From contig OZ241379.1 of NCBI GenBank assembly GCA_965200685.1, forward strand, positions 2,976,001-3,040,000: a stretch of DNA of 64,000 nt. Direction: 5' to 3'. Positions 50,701-59,550 of this stretch are shown here, in pieces (position 1 is the stretch's first letter; the number at the start of each line of letters is the position of its first letter). The notes below the pieces were generated by a model. The model was given only the letters and a program-made list of their open reading frames with translations, was not told the DNA's origin and made no database searches. The stretch comes from Bin5 sp965200685. GTDB lineage: Bacteria > Chloroflexota > Anaerolineae > Caldilineales > Caldilineaceae. The translations under genes and the position numbers were made by a program.

Positions 50701-51594
50701 CTACCAACCCAACTCATCCCGCAGGAATGCCCGATTGTGCTTGGCACTCTCTAGGGCATTGATTCCCATACCGGGCAAAATATCCTGCTCCACCGTACCC
50801 CAGCCATCATAATTCATCTCGTGCAGAATTTGATTGATGGCATGCCAGTCGATTGTACCTTTGCCGAGGGCCGGGAAGACGCCCGCCTCCACGCCAGCAA
50901 AGTAATCCCCCTCGCGCGCGTTGATCTGCTGACGCACGCGAGAATCGCACTCCTTGATGTGCATGTACCAAGTGCGGTCTCGCCACTTGTCCAGCACGGC
51001 TACCGGATCGCCGCCCCCATAAGCGATGTGCGCCATGTCAAAACAGAGACCAACCTGGTCGCTGCGCTCCAGCAGGGCATCGATCTCGAAATCTGCTTCT
51101 AAGTAGCCGCCTACATGGGGATGGACTACACACCTCATGTCGTATTCTTCGTGAATCATCCTAGCAAATCCATCCACATTTTTCGCCGCCTGATCCCAAT
51201 CAACAGCGCGCAGCGAATCCTCCCGGCGCACACGGCCGGCCCGCCGGGCACGGTTCTCAACCACAAAGAGCGTGTCCGACAATACCATATACTCGCACCC
51301 CATAGCCGCGAGTACATGCGCTGTCTCCAGGGCTTCCCGATAAACCCTCTCGTCCTTTTCTCCCTGGAGAAAGTTAAAAATTGTAAAGGCAGAGATCAAC
51401 TTGAGTTCACGACTGTCTAGCTCATCACGAAGTTTTGGGATGTCAAAGGGGAGATAGCCGTATGGGCCCAATTCGGTACCGCTGTACCCCGCTTCCTTGA
51501 TCTGATCGAGTACAACGTTGTAGGGTAGGACATTGGGCGTATCTTTCATAAGTACACCCCAAGAGACAGGGGCTGTAGCGATTTGTATGTGCAT
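50701..51594 (-). CDS. iolE: Inosose dehydratase (myo-inosose-2 dehydratase)
   Basis: Dehydrates scyllo-inosose to the trihydroxycyclohexane dione that IolD opens. 297 residues of the xylose-isomerase-like TIM-barrel family. IATAPVSWGVLMKD at the start is nearly diagnostic for IolE. Metal-binding residues are visible in CVVHPHVGGYLEADFE, LCFDMAHIAYGGGDP and WYMHIKECD. It lies 11 nt downstream of the Toprim-like gene. Confidence 0.92.
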   Translation of the reverse strand: MHIQIATAPVSWGVLMKDTPNVLPYNVVLDQIKEAGYSGTELGPYGYLPFDIPKLRDELDSRELKLISAFTIFNFLQGEKDERVYREALETAHVLAAMGCEYMVLSDTLFVVENRARRAGRVRREDSLRAVDWDQAAKNVDGFARMIHEEYDMRCVVHPHVGGYLEADFEIDALLERSDQVGLCFDMAHIAYGGGDPVAVLDKWRDRTWYMHIKECDSRVRQQINAREGDYFAGVEAGVFPALGKGTIDWHAINQILHEMNYDGWGTVEQDILPGMGINALESAKHNRAFLRDELGW

Positions 51595-51605
51595 GAGTTA
51601 CCTGC

Positions 51606-52298
51606 TTATTGTGTCTGCGATAGTCGGATGTGGAACGCACGAAAAAGTGGACATTTCTGACTCACGACCTGTGGCGAAATTTGCTTGAGAAATCTTGCGG
51701 TATGGAGAGCCTTTGAATAATACTCACGAGCATGACAATGTCGAGAAGATTCGATAATTGCCTCAGAGAGCTTCTCGCGACACGAATTTTTGTCTTGGTC
51801 GAAATCGCTGAAGGTTTCTGGGGTGTCAAAGGGAACAGATTTTTGGGTAGCTAACCACTGGCGCATGGCTTGATGACAAGAGCGAAAGTCAACATCTTGA
51901 GCAATCGTATGATCCCAAGCAGCAACAATCCAGGCTTCAAGTTCAGGAGAGGCAAAACCGATATCATGAGGGATGTCGGCTGTTCCGTCTACACTCCGTA
52001 TTGCTTTGGTAAATAAGGTTCGTCGCTGGTTCGGATCATGGCAATCCAAATCATCAATCACGAGAATTAAATCACATCTTTCCTTGCTTGCAAGGGAACT
52101 ACGGAGAATCCGGGCCATTTGTTCTGCTAGGCTCTTCCCGGTCCTTCCATATCCTAGCTGTACAGGCGGGTGTGGACCTGGCTTCAATCTGACAGGTGAC
52201 TTGCGTTCGAATTTGTGGTGTTTGTACGTCTTGCAAAGAAATGGCATTAGCCCGCGTATCTCCGATTCTCCACCCCCAGCAAACACCCAAACTACCAT
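51606..52298 (-). CDS. Toprim-like partner protein (DUF4276/RloB-like)
   Basis: 230 residues from the ATG at 52298 (GGAGG 6 nt upstream), overlapping the ATPase stop by 7 nt. It begins MVVWVFAGGGESEIRGLMPF with a Toprim-like glutamate, then CDLILVIDDLDCHD with the DxD-type acidic residues and SPELEAWIVAAWDH, the usual end of DUF4276-like domains. No signal peptide. With the overlapping AAA ATPase it forms a two-gene unit like those of split OLD-type defence systems. Function is inferred, not shown. Confidence 0.62.
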   Translation of the reverse strand: MVVWVFAGGGESEIRGLMPFLCKTYKHHKFERKSPVRLKPGPHPPVQLGYGRTGKSLAEQMARILRSSLASKERCDLILVIDDLDCHDPNQRRTLFTKAIRSVDGTADIPHDIGFASPELEAWIVAAWDHTIAQDVDFRSCHQAMRQWLATQKSVPFDTPETFSDFDQDKNSCREKLSEAIIESSRHCHAREYYSKALHTARFLKQISPQVVSQKCPLFRAFHIRLSQTQ

Positions 52299-53584
52299 GG
52301 CCATCCTCCAACTGCGGGATTGCCAACTCTGTACAGATCGCCTAATTGCCATCCTTCTTCAAGCCAATCATCAACGGTATCCCAATCAAGGTATTTGGGC
52401 GTAAAGTAATTCGGATCATCCATATCAGGTTGGAACACATAAATGAAATTATCTTCATCTAGTTGGTCAGTGAAATGATCCAGCAGGTCCGGGCTATGCG
52501 TCGTTACAATTATCTGTGTTCTCTGGGCGGCCCTCTTGATCCATGCCGCTAGAATCGGCATCCAAGCGACGTGGATGCCAACTTCTGGTTCGTCAATTAC
52601 AATGAGAGAAGGCGGTCTAGGAGAGTGCAGAATGACAGCCCAACACAACATCCTGACGGTCCCATCAGACATTTCATTGAGAAAGAAAGGTTCAGGGTAG
52701 TCTTCAATATACCACTCTATGGTGAGAGAGAGTCTGCCGGATGTAACAGCACGTATCCGTCTCGTGAAGGGTAGGATATCTTTGATGATCTGGTTTAGCG
52801 ATTCTTCAAATTCAAAGTCGGCTTGAATCAGATTATACAGGACAAGTGCCAGATTCTCTCCTGATGAGGAAACATAGAAGTCGGAGTTGCCTAATTTTGG
52901 CTCAGACAGTCGAATCTTCGCTAGGTTCATATTGTTGGCATTGTAGAACTTCCAGGTAACAGTTGAATCATAAATTTCTCGGCGAGGCTCGTATAAAGGG
53001 GTTACTTCAGGTGAAAACGCGCTAGTTTCAAGCAATCGAGGCATCACAGCCAAAGCGAGTTCATTGACCGGTATGTTGTGAATTTTCTCAAAATGAGTAA
53101 GACGGTTCTGCGGGTTCTCATAGACAGAAACAACGCCGTGTCCGCTACCACCATTCTCTTCATCGTGAGCAAGATAGTAATAAAAAAGTTCAGTTTGGTC
53201 TTGGTCTATACCGAGGAACTCATCGTCAATGATGACTTGTCGAAGGGAGTCCTGCACCAAAAGCGTAAGCCCTAGAATCGTCTCTTGCTCGTTGATCGAA
53301 AATTCATACTCAAGTTCTATGTTGGCGGGTCTACGCAGCGTTCCATCTAAAATCCGTGGACCGCCTAAGCGGAATATGGCATCCTCAAAGTTGGTGCGGC
53401 CCCTTTGATCATCACCGGTCCCGTCAATGCTCTCTTGGAGAAACTGGAGAAGTGAGAGTACATTGCTTTTCCCGGAACCGTTCGGTCCAATAAAGATATT
53501 TAATGGTCCGAAGTCGATCCCATCATCCAATTTGATATTCTTGTAGTTGTCAGCAATTATCTTTGAAACCGAAACCCTACTCAT
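52292..53584 (-). CDS. AAA-family ATPase (ABC/SMC-like, AAA_21 type)
   Basis: 430 residues. Walker A GPNGSGKSN at 33-41, ABC-like FLNEMSDGTVRMLCWAVILHS signature, Walker B SLIVIDEPEVGIH and the histidine switch VTTHSPDLL. The sequence FGPLNIFIGPNGSGKSNVLS at the start is typical of OLD/RecF-like ATPases of defence systems. Overlaps the Toprim-like gene by 7 nt. It sits between iolC and iolE, 120 bp after iolC, and has no inositol role that I can see. Confidence 0.85.
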   Translation of the reverse strand: MSRVSVSKIIADNYKNIKLDDGIDFGPLNIFIGPNGSGKSNVLSLLQFLQESIDGTGDDQRGRTNFEDAIFRLGGPRILDGTLRRPANIELEYEFSINEQETILGLTLLVQDSLRQVIIDDEFLGIDQDQTELFYYYLAHDEENGGSGHGVVSVYENPQNRLTHFEKIHNIPVNELALAVMPRLLETSAFSPEVTPLYEPRREIYDSTVTWKFYNANNMNLAKIRLSEPKLGNSDFYVSSSGENLALVLYNLIQADFEFEESLNQIIKDILPFTRRIRAVTSGRLSLTIEWYIEDYPEPFFLNEMSDGTVRMLCWAVILHSPRPPSLIVIDEPEVGIHVAWMPILAAWIKRAAQRTQIIVTTHSPDLLDHFTDQLDEDNFIYVFQPDMDDPNYFTPKYLDWDTVDDWLEEGWQLGDLYRVGNPAVGGWPW

Positions 53585-53704
53585 AGCAGTCTCTTCTTCG
53601 TTCGTATGTGCAACTGCAGTGGCTCATGGGCTGTAGTAACGATGCCTCTGGGGTTATCCGTACATCCAGAGAATCCTGATCCAGAGGGTGTGCGGTGTCA
53701 CAGG

Positions 53705-54730
53705 CTACAGGCCACCTCGCTCATCCACAAATGTCATCACCTCATCATATGTTGGCATGAAATTGGCACAGCCATGGGCCAATACGACGATGGCCCCACA
53801 GGCGTTGCCTAGCCGCGCGGAACGCTGCCAGCTCCAATCGTTTACGAACCCGTAGATAAATCCAGCCCCAAACGCGTCCCCGGCCCCCAGAATGTTATAG
53901 ACTTCCACCGGGAAGCCGGGTGCTTCAAGGATTTCACCACTGGCGAGATGTACTCGGGATCCGAGAGCACCGACCTTCTCAACGACCGCCTGCGGGCCCA
54001 ATGTCAAAAGCGTATTGATGGCCGCTTTGACATCGCCCTCAACTTTCGTATCCGATATCTGTGAGTGGGTCAAGGACATCTGGCTGGCATCGCTTAATAC
54101 GGCCGCGTTGATCTCATCCTCGGTACCGATCACCACATCCACATTGGGCAATATGGAGCGGGCAACGACACCGAATGCTCTGGGATCATGCCACTGATCC
54201 GGGCGAAAGTCCAGATCAAAGATAACAGCCGTACTCACCTGTTGGGCCAGCTCTGCAGCGAACATTGTGGCACTGCGGCTCGGCTCTTTGCTCAGATTTG
54301 TGCCGGCAAACTGAAACACTTTGGCATCAGCCACTGGGGCGGCCAGGACATCGTCAATGGTCAGCTCGATGTCCGCACAGTTGTCCCGATAATAGACCAG
54401 TGGGAAGCGGTCCGGCGGCTCAATGCCGAGGACTACAGCACTGGTGCGGTGTCCTGGTTTGCGGGGACTGAAGCTGAAATCGACTCCTTCCTTTTCCAGA
54501 AAAGCTGCGATAAAGTCACCCACTGGATCCTCACCGAGCCCGCTGACAAGGGCCGTTTTCAGGCCCAATCGGGCCCCACCCACGCTGATATTGGTGGGTG
54601 ACCCACCCACGTAGGCGGCAAAGCTGCTGATCTCCGCAAACGGCGCGCCCACATCGTTGCTGTATAAGTCGATGGACGAACGTCCCATGTGGAGCGAGTC
54701 GTAGGTTCTCTGTATACTTGTAGAAGACAT
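53705..54730 (-). CDS. iolC: 5-dehydro-2-deoxygluconokinase
   Basis: PfkB/ribokinase-family kinase that phosphorylates 2-deoxy-5-keto-gluconate in inositol catabolism. 341 residues. GGSPTNISVGGARLGLKTALVSGLG is the substrate-binding start. NILGAGDAFGAGFIYGF contains the catalytic aspartate of the GAGD motif. IDLYSNDVGAPFAEISSFAAYVGG matches IolC. The aldolase IolJ that uses its product is not in the window, and this IolC has no fused aldolase domain. Confidence 0.92.
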   Translation of the reverse strand: MSSTSIQRTYDSLHMGRSSIDLYSNDVGAPFAEISSFAAYVGGSPTNISVGGARLGLKTALVSGLGEDPVGDFIAAFLEKEGVDFSFSPRKPGHRTSAVVLGIEPPDRFPLVYYRDNCADIELTIDDVLAAPVADAKVFQFAGTNLSKEPSRSATMFAAELAQQVSTAVIFDLDFRPDQWHDPRAFGVVARSILPNVDVVIGTEDEINAAVLSDASQMSLTHSQISDTKVEGDVKAAINTLLTLGPQAVVEKVGALGSRVHLASGEILEAPGFPVEVYNILGAGDAFGAGFIYGFVNDWSWQRSARLGNACGAIVVLAHGCANFMPTYDEVMTFVDERGGL

Positions 54731-54848
54731 AAATCGCCTGTTCCTAACTGTACTGGCCAGTGATCTGTGGCCAAATGATAATTTTGTGGCTATTTAGCCC
54801 TTGTGCAAAGGCGCAAAATGTGAAAGACAGTGGTTTTGGCAATCTGAT

Positions 54849-55748
54849 TCAGAGGACGTTGGATATTTTGTACAAGGGCAGCCGTTCATCGACTTGCGTA
54901 TAGCTGTCCTGTACCCAGGCATAGTTGGGATCGTCCTGATTGGCTAGGCTTTGCGCGCTGCCGGCGAGGACATTCAGATAGTATGTCGTATAGCCGGGCA
55001 TACTCACCACCGGATGGTAGCCCTCCGGGACTAGGACCGCATGGTTGTGGCCGACTCGCATCAGCGCGTCGATGGGCGCGCCGGCTTGGTGAAGGGGAGA
55101 GTTTTCATCGGTGTATACCCGCTGGTAGGCGAATCCTTCGGGTCGGTCCATACGATAGAAGTAGACTTCTTCCAGGTCGGCTTCGATCAGATTACCGGCC
55201 GGATCTTCAATGTGGACATCATGCTTGTGGGGAGGGTAACTGCTCCAATTGCCGCTGGGGGTATAGACCTCCACCAACACCAGCCGGGACACCGGCGAGC
55301 CGGGAGGCAGTAGATCGTTGATCTGCCGGCTTACATTATCGCCGCCGCGCACGCTGACCGCTACGTCCTGCGGTTTAATCAGCCATGGGTCGTGATCCTC
55401 GGAGGTCGGCACCCAGGTGACGGCAAACTCGCCGGCCTCCTGCGCGCTGACAGTCAGTTGTGTACGTCGGGGTAGGTACAGCGCATGGGCCGCATCGCTG
55501 AAAACAGTAGCCCGCCCGCCAATCCCACTCCACATGCCCCGATTGCTTTCGACCCGATAGCGTCCGCTCAGATTCACAAGGGCAAATTCGTTTTCACCCG
55601 TATCAAAGGACCAGCTCTCGTCTGTGTCCAGCCGCCGGGCCTGAAACGAAATATACGTCCATCCGGCACTCTCCGGCGTAATCGAAAGGAGCAAATTCGG
55701 GTCATTGGTATGTGGTTTGACCAACAGGTTCTCTGACGTATAAAGCAT
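54849..55748 (-). CDS. iolB: 5-deoxy-glucuronate isomerase
   Basis: Cupin-fold isomerase converting 5-deoxy-glucuronate to 2-deoxy-5-keto-gluconate, the IolC substrate. 299 residues. Metal-binding cupin residues appear in NWSSYPPHKHDVH and LEEVYFYRMDRPEGFAYQRVY, followed by VPEGYHPVVSMPGYTTYYLNVLAG, the typical IolB ending. First gene of the inositol set in its direction of reading; a 205-bp gap upstream holds no gene. Confidence 0.93.
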   Translation of the reverse strand: MLYTSENLLVKPHTNDPNLLLSITPESAGWTYISFQARRLDTDESWSFDTGENEFALVNLSGRYRVESNRGMWSGIGGRATVFSDAAHALYLPRRTQLTVSAQEAGEFAVTWVPTSEDHDPWLIKPQDVAVSVRGGDNVSRQINDLLPPGSPVSRLVLVEVYTPSGNWSSYPPHKHDVHIEDPAGNLIEADLEEVYFYRMDRPEGFAYQRVYTDENSPLHQAGAPIDALMRVGHNHAVLVPEGYHPVVSMPGYTTYYLNVLAGSAQSLANQDDPNYAWVQDSYTQVDERLPLYKISNVL

Positions 55749-55953
55749 TTACTTTCTCTCTTCGTAGGTATGGAAGGAACCAACAAAGTACGCGTAATCA
55801 AGCGGCTCTGTCGGCTGTCCTAACTGGGCCAACGTGGGCGTAATCGGCATGTTGAGGCACGTTAAATTTGCGGCCTACCGACTCAATGGGCTGCTCAATC
55901 TTTGTAGCATGAGAAACGGTATATGTCAACTGACTGCAGTTTACTACGAGACA

Positions 55954-56433
55954 CTACAGTGCGCGAGGGCTTGCGGCACTGCCAGTTCTCGGTAGGGCCG
56001 CAAGGGGAGCGGGGGCGGCCTGTACGCTGTGCATGTGCAGAAATCTGACAACTTGTCGCAAAATACTCTCAGAAGACAGACAACTGGTGTTGATGATCAG
56101 GTCTGCCTGGTTGCGGGCATGCTCTAGGCGTTGTAGCTCCGTCCTACGCCAGGCTTCACTCCAGCTCACATCTGGGCGGCGTGCCCGTTGGGCCGACAGA
56201 TCTACATCCAGAAAGATGAGCCAGTCCGGTGGACGGATGCGCCGCCACATATCTGGCACTTCGCTGTGCTCCTGCACTGCAGTGCGGGCATTATAACCGA
56301 GTTGACGCAGACCAGTTACAAGTGTTGATTTGCCGGCCGCACTGACTCCTACAATTTTGACAAGCGGTAGTTCGAGCGATGCAGCCTCCGGGTTTTTGGA
56401 AGCCTTGTTTGCTGCGGACCTGTCCGTTTCCAT
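55954..56433 (-). CDS. Small P-loop ATPase/kinase-like protein
   Basis: 159 residues. Walker A VGVSAAGKSTLVTGLRQLG at residues ~29-46, followed by DWLIFLDVDLSAQRARRPD with a Walker-B-like aspartate and an Arg-rich lid-like segment (WRRTELQRLEHARNQAD), a pattern of small nucleoside/adenylate kinase-like P-loop proteins. No family can be named. It starts 3 nt after the phosphatase stop, so the two are co-translated. Confidence 0.55.
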   Translation of the reverse strand: METDRSAANKASKNPEAASLELPLVKIVGVSAAGKSTLVTGLRQLGYNARTAVQEHSEVPDMWRRIRPPDWLIFLDVDLSAQRARRPDVSWSEAWRRTELQRLEHARNQADLIINTSCLSSESILRQVVRFLHMHSVQAAPAPLAALPRTGSAASPRAL

Positions 56434-56436
56434 AAC

Positions 56437-57144
56437 CTAAAGGGGTAAAAAGATCTCCATGCGACGGATCTTTTGTTCCTGCGGATGAGCTGCCACTTTG
56501 ACGACGAGAACGGTAGAATCATCGCGGGGCCGGCCCTGGTCCAGTGTCAAGGCCGCATCCAAAACACGATTGGCGATCTCCTGAGCACTGCCGCATGCTT
56601 CCATTTGGGCCATTACAGCGGCGATATCCATCGCCCCGCCGCTGTGATGGCCCGCACGCCAGATGCCATCAGTAACGATAATGCCGGTCAGCCCGAGTGT
56701 GACCGGCATTTCGACGATATTCGGCTTCGTATTGCGGTGAATGCCAATGGCATCACATTCTTCGTCCAGCCACTCAATTGCGCCCTGTCTCTGTATCAAC
56801 ACAGGGCAACGGCTATTGCGGCTGATCACAAGCGTTTCGGTCACAAGGTCCACGCTAGTAATGATGAGTTCAGCACTGACCTTTCCGCCTCGGTGGGTGC
56901 GGAGATAGTCATGGGTGGCCCGCGCGACAGCCCCATCCCTCACGCCCTCTGCCAGTAGGCTCATGGCCTTGCGAGCCACCAAATTGCTGATCGTCTTGGC
57001 ACTGCGCCCGCTGCGCTGACCGTCCGAAACAACGATACTGATGCCACCGTGGGGACGTTCCACCACCTCCACTGTATCCCCGCTCTCACTGACAGCGTAT
57101 TTGGCAACTTTGGCAACAGCAATTTGAATTTCCAGTCGATTCAT
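56437..57144 (-). CDS. SpoIIE/PP2C-type protein phosphatase
   Basis: 235 residues from ATG 57144; the frame is open to 57195. No strong ribosome site is seen at either start. Metal-binding acidic motifs of SpoIIE-type phosphatases are visible: ISIVVSDGQRSG, LIITSVDLVTETLVISRNS, GIIVTDGIWRAG and RPRDDSTVLVVKV. It lacks PAS, GAF or response-regulator domains, so its input is unclear. Pairs with the P-loop gene downstream. Substrates could be serine-phosphorylated regulators, including targets of the kinase at 6456, but that link is speculative. Confidence 0.8.
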   Translation of the reverse strand: MNRLEIQIAVAKVAKYAVSESGDTVEVVERPHGGISIVVSDGQRSGRSAKTISNLVARKAMSLLAEGVRDGAVARATHDYLRTHRGGKVSAELIITSVDLVTETLVISRNSRCPVLIQRQGAIEWLDEECDAIGIHRNTKPNIVEMPVTLGLTGIIVTDGIWRAGHHSGGAMDIAAVMAQMEACGSAQEIANRVLDAALTLDQGRPRDDSTVLVVKVAAHPQEQKIRRMEIFLPL

Positions 57145-57234
57145 GGGACAGATGCAATCTAATGGTAGACAAATAGTTTCCACAGCAATACGCATAGTTT
57201 GAAGCGATTGCCATAGAAAATCAAATTAGAACAC

Positions 57235-57263
57235 TTGACATCAGGGACAGTGTCCCTGATAAT
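57235..57263 (+). promoter_or_regulatory. Promoter with a 21-bp palindromic operator in its spacer
   Basis: TTGACA (57235-57240) and GATAAT (57258-57263) are 17 nt apart. ATCAGGGACA (57240-57249) and TGTCCCTGAT (57251-57260) are perfect 10-bp arms with a 1-nt centre, overlapping both hexamers. Binding of a dimeric repressor here would block polymerase. The dehydratase gene starts at 57301 with GGAG upstream. Confidence 0.72.
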
Positions 57264-57300
57264 TTGCGGCAACCCATAACTCGCAACTGGAGCCATCCCT

Positions 57301-58440
57301 ATGAAAATCACCCATATAAATACACATCTGACTGAAATCGGCCATCGCTCAATTCCCTTCGTGGTTGTGTATACGGACGAAGGTATCTACGGCATCGGCG
57401 AATCCTACTCCTGCGGGCCGGACCGAGCGACGGTCGCGGCCATTGACGACTTTGCAGAGTGGCTCATTGGCCGGGACCCTAGGGATGTGGAAGGATTATA
57501 TCATTTGATGTACGCGGGCAGTCGTTTTCCCGGCGGCTCCGTTGTCAACGCGGCCATCAGCGGTATTGAGCATGCCTTGTGGGACATCGCCGGCAAAGCC
57601 GCCGGTCTGCCGGTCTATCGGCTAGTAGGGGGCAAAGCTCGCAATCGCATCCGTGTCTATCAAAGTGTGGGCGGCAATACCCCTGAGGAGGTCGCTGACA
57701 TGGCCATGCAGCTCATTGAACGCTATGGCTACTCCGCTTTGAAGATGGGGCCACTGCCGCCGGGCTGGCAACAGATGCCTTGGAATCAGGCCCTGCGGGA
57801 GACAGAGCAGCGGGTGGGGGCCGTGCGGGAAGCGGTCGGCCCGGATATCGACATCGGTTTGGACCCCCACGCGCAGCTATTTGAGATAAGCCGGGCCGTG
57901 CAACTGTGTGAAGTGGTGGCCCCGTTCCGCCCCTTTTTCGTGGAAGAGCCTCTGCGGCCCGAGAACTACGACGCGTTGGCAAAGTTCAGTCAAAAGGTGA
58001 ATGTGCCCATTGCGACTGGCGAAATGCTCTACAGCCGTTATGAATTTCGGGAACTGCTGGGCCACCATGCGGTGGATATTATTCAGCCGGACATCTGTCT
58101 GACCGGTGGCCTGTGGGAGATGAAGAAAATCGCAGCCATGGCCGAAGTCCACTATGCCAGCGTCGCGCCGCATAACCCGTGTGGGCCGGTAGCGACCGCT
58201 GTCAATGTTCACTTCGCTGCCAGCACATCAAACTTTCTGATTCTGGAGTATAAAGCAGATGAAGGCCAGCGGGCTGAGATCGTTGACGAGCCGATGAGAC
58301 TTGTGGAGGGGTATCTGACATTGCCGGAAGGACCGGGGTTGGGCATCGACCTAAACCTAGAAGCCCTAGCTGCCTACCCAGGCCGTTCTTGGCATCGCCC
58401 CTTCCCACTGCGGCCAGACGGCTCCTTAGCCTATCAGTGA
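57301..58440 (+). CDS. Enolase-superfamily sugar acid dehydratase (mandelate racemase/galactonate dehydratase-like)
   Basis: 379 residues. Catalyses dehydration or epimerisation of a sugar acid using a metal-stabilised enolate. The N-terminal cap domain has GIYGIGESYSCGPDRATV. In the barrel, GYSALKMG bears the Lys of the KxG motif; metal ligands are D in GLDPHAQL, E in FFVEEPLRPENYDAL and E in PIATGEMLYSRYE. The His/Asp dyad appears as DIIQPDI and ASVAPHNPCGP. Substrate not predictable. It is separated from the upstream minus-strand genes by a palindrome-embedded promoter. Confidence 0.88.
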   Translation: MKITHINTHLTEIGHRSIPFVVVYTDEGIYGIGESYSCGPDRATVAAIDDFAEWLIGRDPRDVEGLYHLMYAGSRFPGGSVVNAAISGIEHALWDIAGKAAGLPVYRLVGGKARNRIRVYQSVGGNTPEEVADMAMQLIERYGYSALKMGPLPPGWQQMPWNQALRETEQRVGAVREAVGPDIDIGLDPHAQLFEISRAVQLCEVVAPFRPFFVEEPLRPENYDALAKFSQKVNVPIATGEMLYSRYEFRELLGHHAVDIIQPDICLTGGLWEMKKIAAMAEVHYASVAPHNPCGPVATAVNVHFAASTSNFLILEYKADEGQRAEIVDEPMRLVEGYLTLPEGPGLGIDLNLEALAAYPGRSWHRPFPLRPDGSLAYQ

Positions 58441-58510
58441 CCTGTCCCCGCTGCGGACCGGGTATGTTATACTGTCTATTAGAGAAAACATGGCACGAAG
58501 GATAAATTTT

Positions 58511-59491
58511 ATGTATGCAATTGAGGTTGAACAGACACAAGCAGGGCCCCAGCTAGTCTGGCAAGAGGTGGATGATCCGGTTGTACATGCGAGAGAGGTG
58601 CTGGTTTCGACCCATGCCACAACCCTCAATCGGGCGGACCTGTCCCAAGCTGCCGGCAACTACCCGCCACCGCCCGCTGCCCCGCATATCTTAGGGTTGG
58701 ATATGGCGGGCGAAATCGTAGCCTTGGGCGCGGATGTACAGGGATGGCGCGTGGGGGACCGGGTCTGCGCGCTCTTGGCTGGGGGCGGCTATGCTGAACG
58801 GGTGGCTGTGGATGAACGCCTCCTCATGCCCATCCCCGCAGGCTGGAGCTTTGAAGAGGCGGCCTGTCTGCCGGAAGTCTACTTGACCGCCTATGTCAAC
58901 ATCTTCATGGAAGCTGGGTTTCAGGCCCATGAGACGGTCCTCATTCATGGGGGGGCGAGTGGCGTTGGCACTGCGGCCATCCAACTCGTGAAAGCTGCCG
59001 GTGGGCGCGTCATCACCACCGCCGGCCGGCCGGATAAGGTGGAAATTTGCCGTACCTTGGGCGCAGACTTGGCAATCAACTACCGCACAGAGGATTTCGT
59101 CGCCCACACGGAGGAGTTTACCGAAGGCATAGGGGTTGATGTGGTTCTTGACATGGTAGGCGCGGCCTACCTGGCGCGCAACATCAGCCTGCTCAAAGTA
59201 AAGGGGCGGCTCGTATTCATCGCCACCCTGGGCGGCACAGTGGCGGAGTTGAACATTGGGCAGCTCATGGGCAAGAGGGCCCGGCTCATCGGCTCAGTCC
59301 TACGGGCCCGGCCTGTGGAGGAGAAGGCTGAGATCATCCGCCGTTTCCGGCAGCAGTTCTGGGCGCAGATTGAAGAGGGCGTTATGCGGCCCGTCATTGA
59401 TAGGGTCATGCCGGTTGCCGAAGCGCAGGCCGCACATGAAGCTATGGGAGCCTACGAGAACATCGGCAAGATCGTTCTCAAGGTGCGCTGA
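58511..59491 (+). CDS. Zinc-type alcohol dehydrogenase family quinone oxidoreductase (PIG3-like)
   Basis: 326 residues, from ATG 58511 with AAGGA 8 nt upstream; ATG 58490 is an in-frame alternative. NADPH-binding LIHGGASGVGTAAIQLVKAAGG, substrate-domain THATTLNRADLSQAAGNYPPPP and PHILGLDMAGEIVALGADV are typical of the TP53I3/PIG3 subgroup of the MDR superfamily. No zinc-binding cysteines are seen. Reaction: NAD(P)H-dependent reduction of a quinone or enone. It follows the dehydratase by 70 bp. Confidence 0.87.
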   Translation: MYAIEVEQTQAGPQLVWQEVDDPVVHAREVLVSTHATTLNRADLSQAAGNYPPPPAAPHILGLDMAGEIVALGADVQGWRVGDRVCALLAGGGYAERVAVDERLLMPIPAGWSFEEAACLPEVYLTAYVNIFMEAGFQAHETVLIHGGASGVGTAAIQLVKAAGGRVITTAGRPDKVEICRTLGADLAINYRTEDFVAHTEEFTEGIGVDVVLDMVGAAYLARNISLLKVKGRLVFIATLGGTVAELNIGQLMGKRARLIGSVLRARPVEEKAEIIRRFRQQFWAQIEEGVMRPVIDRVMPVAEAQAAHEAMGAYENIGKIVLKVR

Positions 59492-59550
59492 CCGTTCGGT
59501 AGATAATCCTCTTGGACCTAGAGGTTCATCGCATACGCAGGTGCTGTCGA

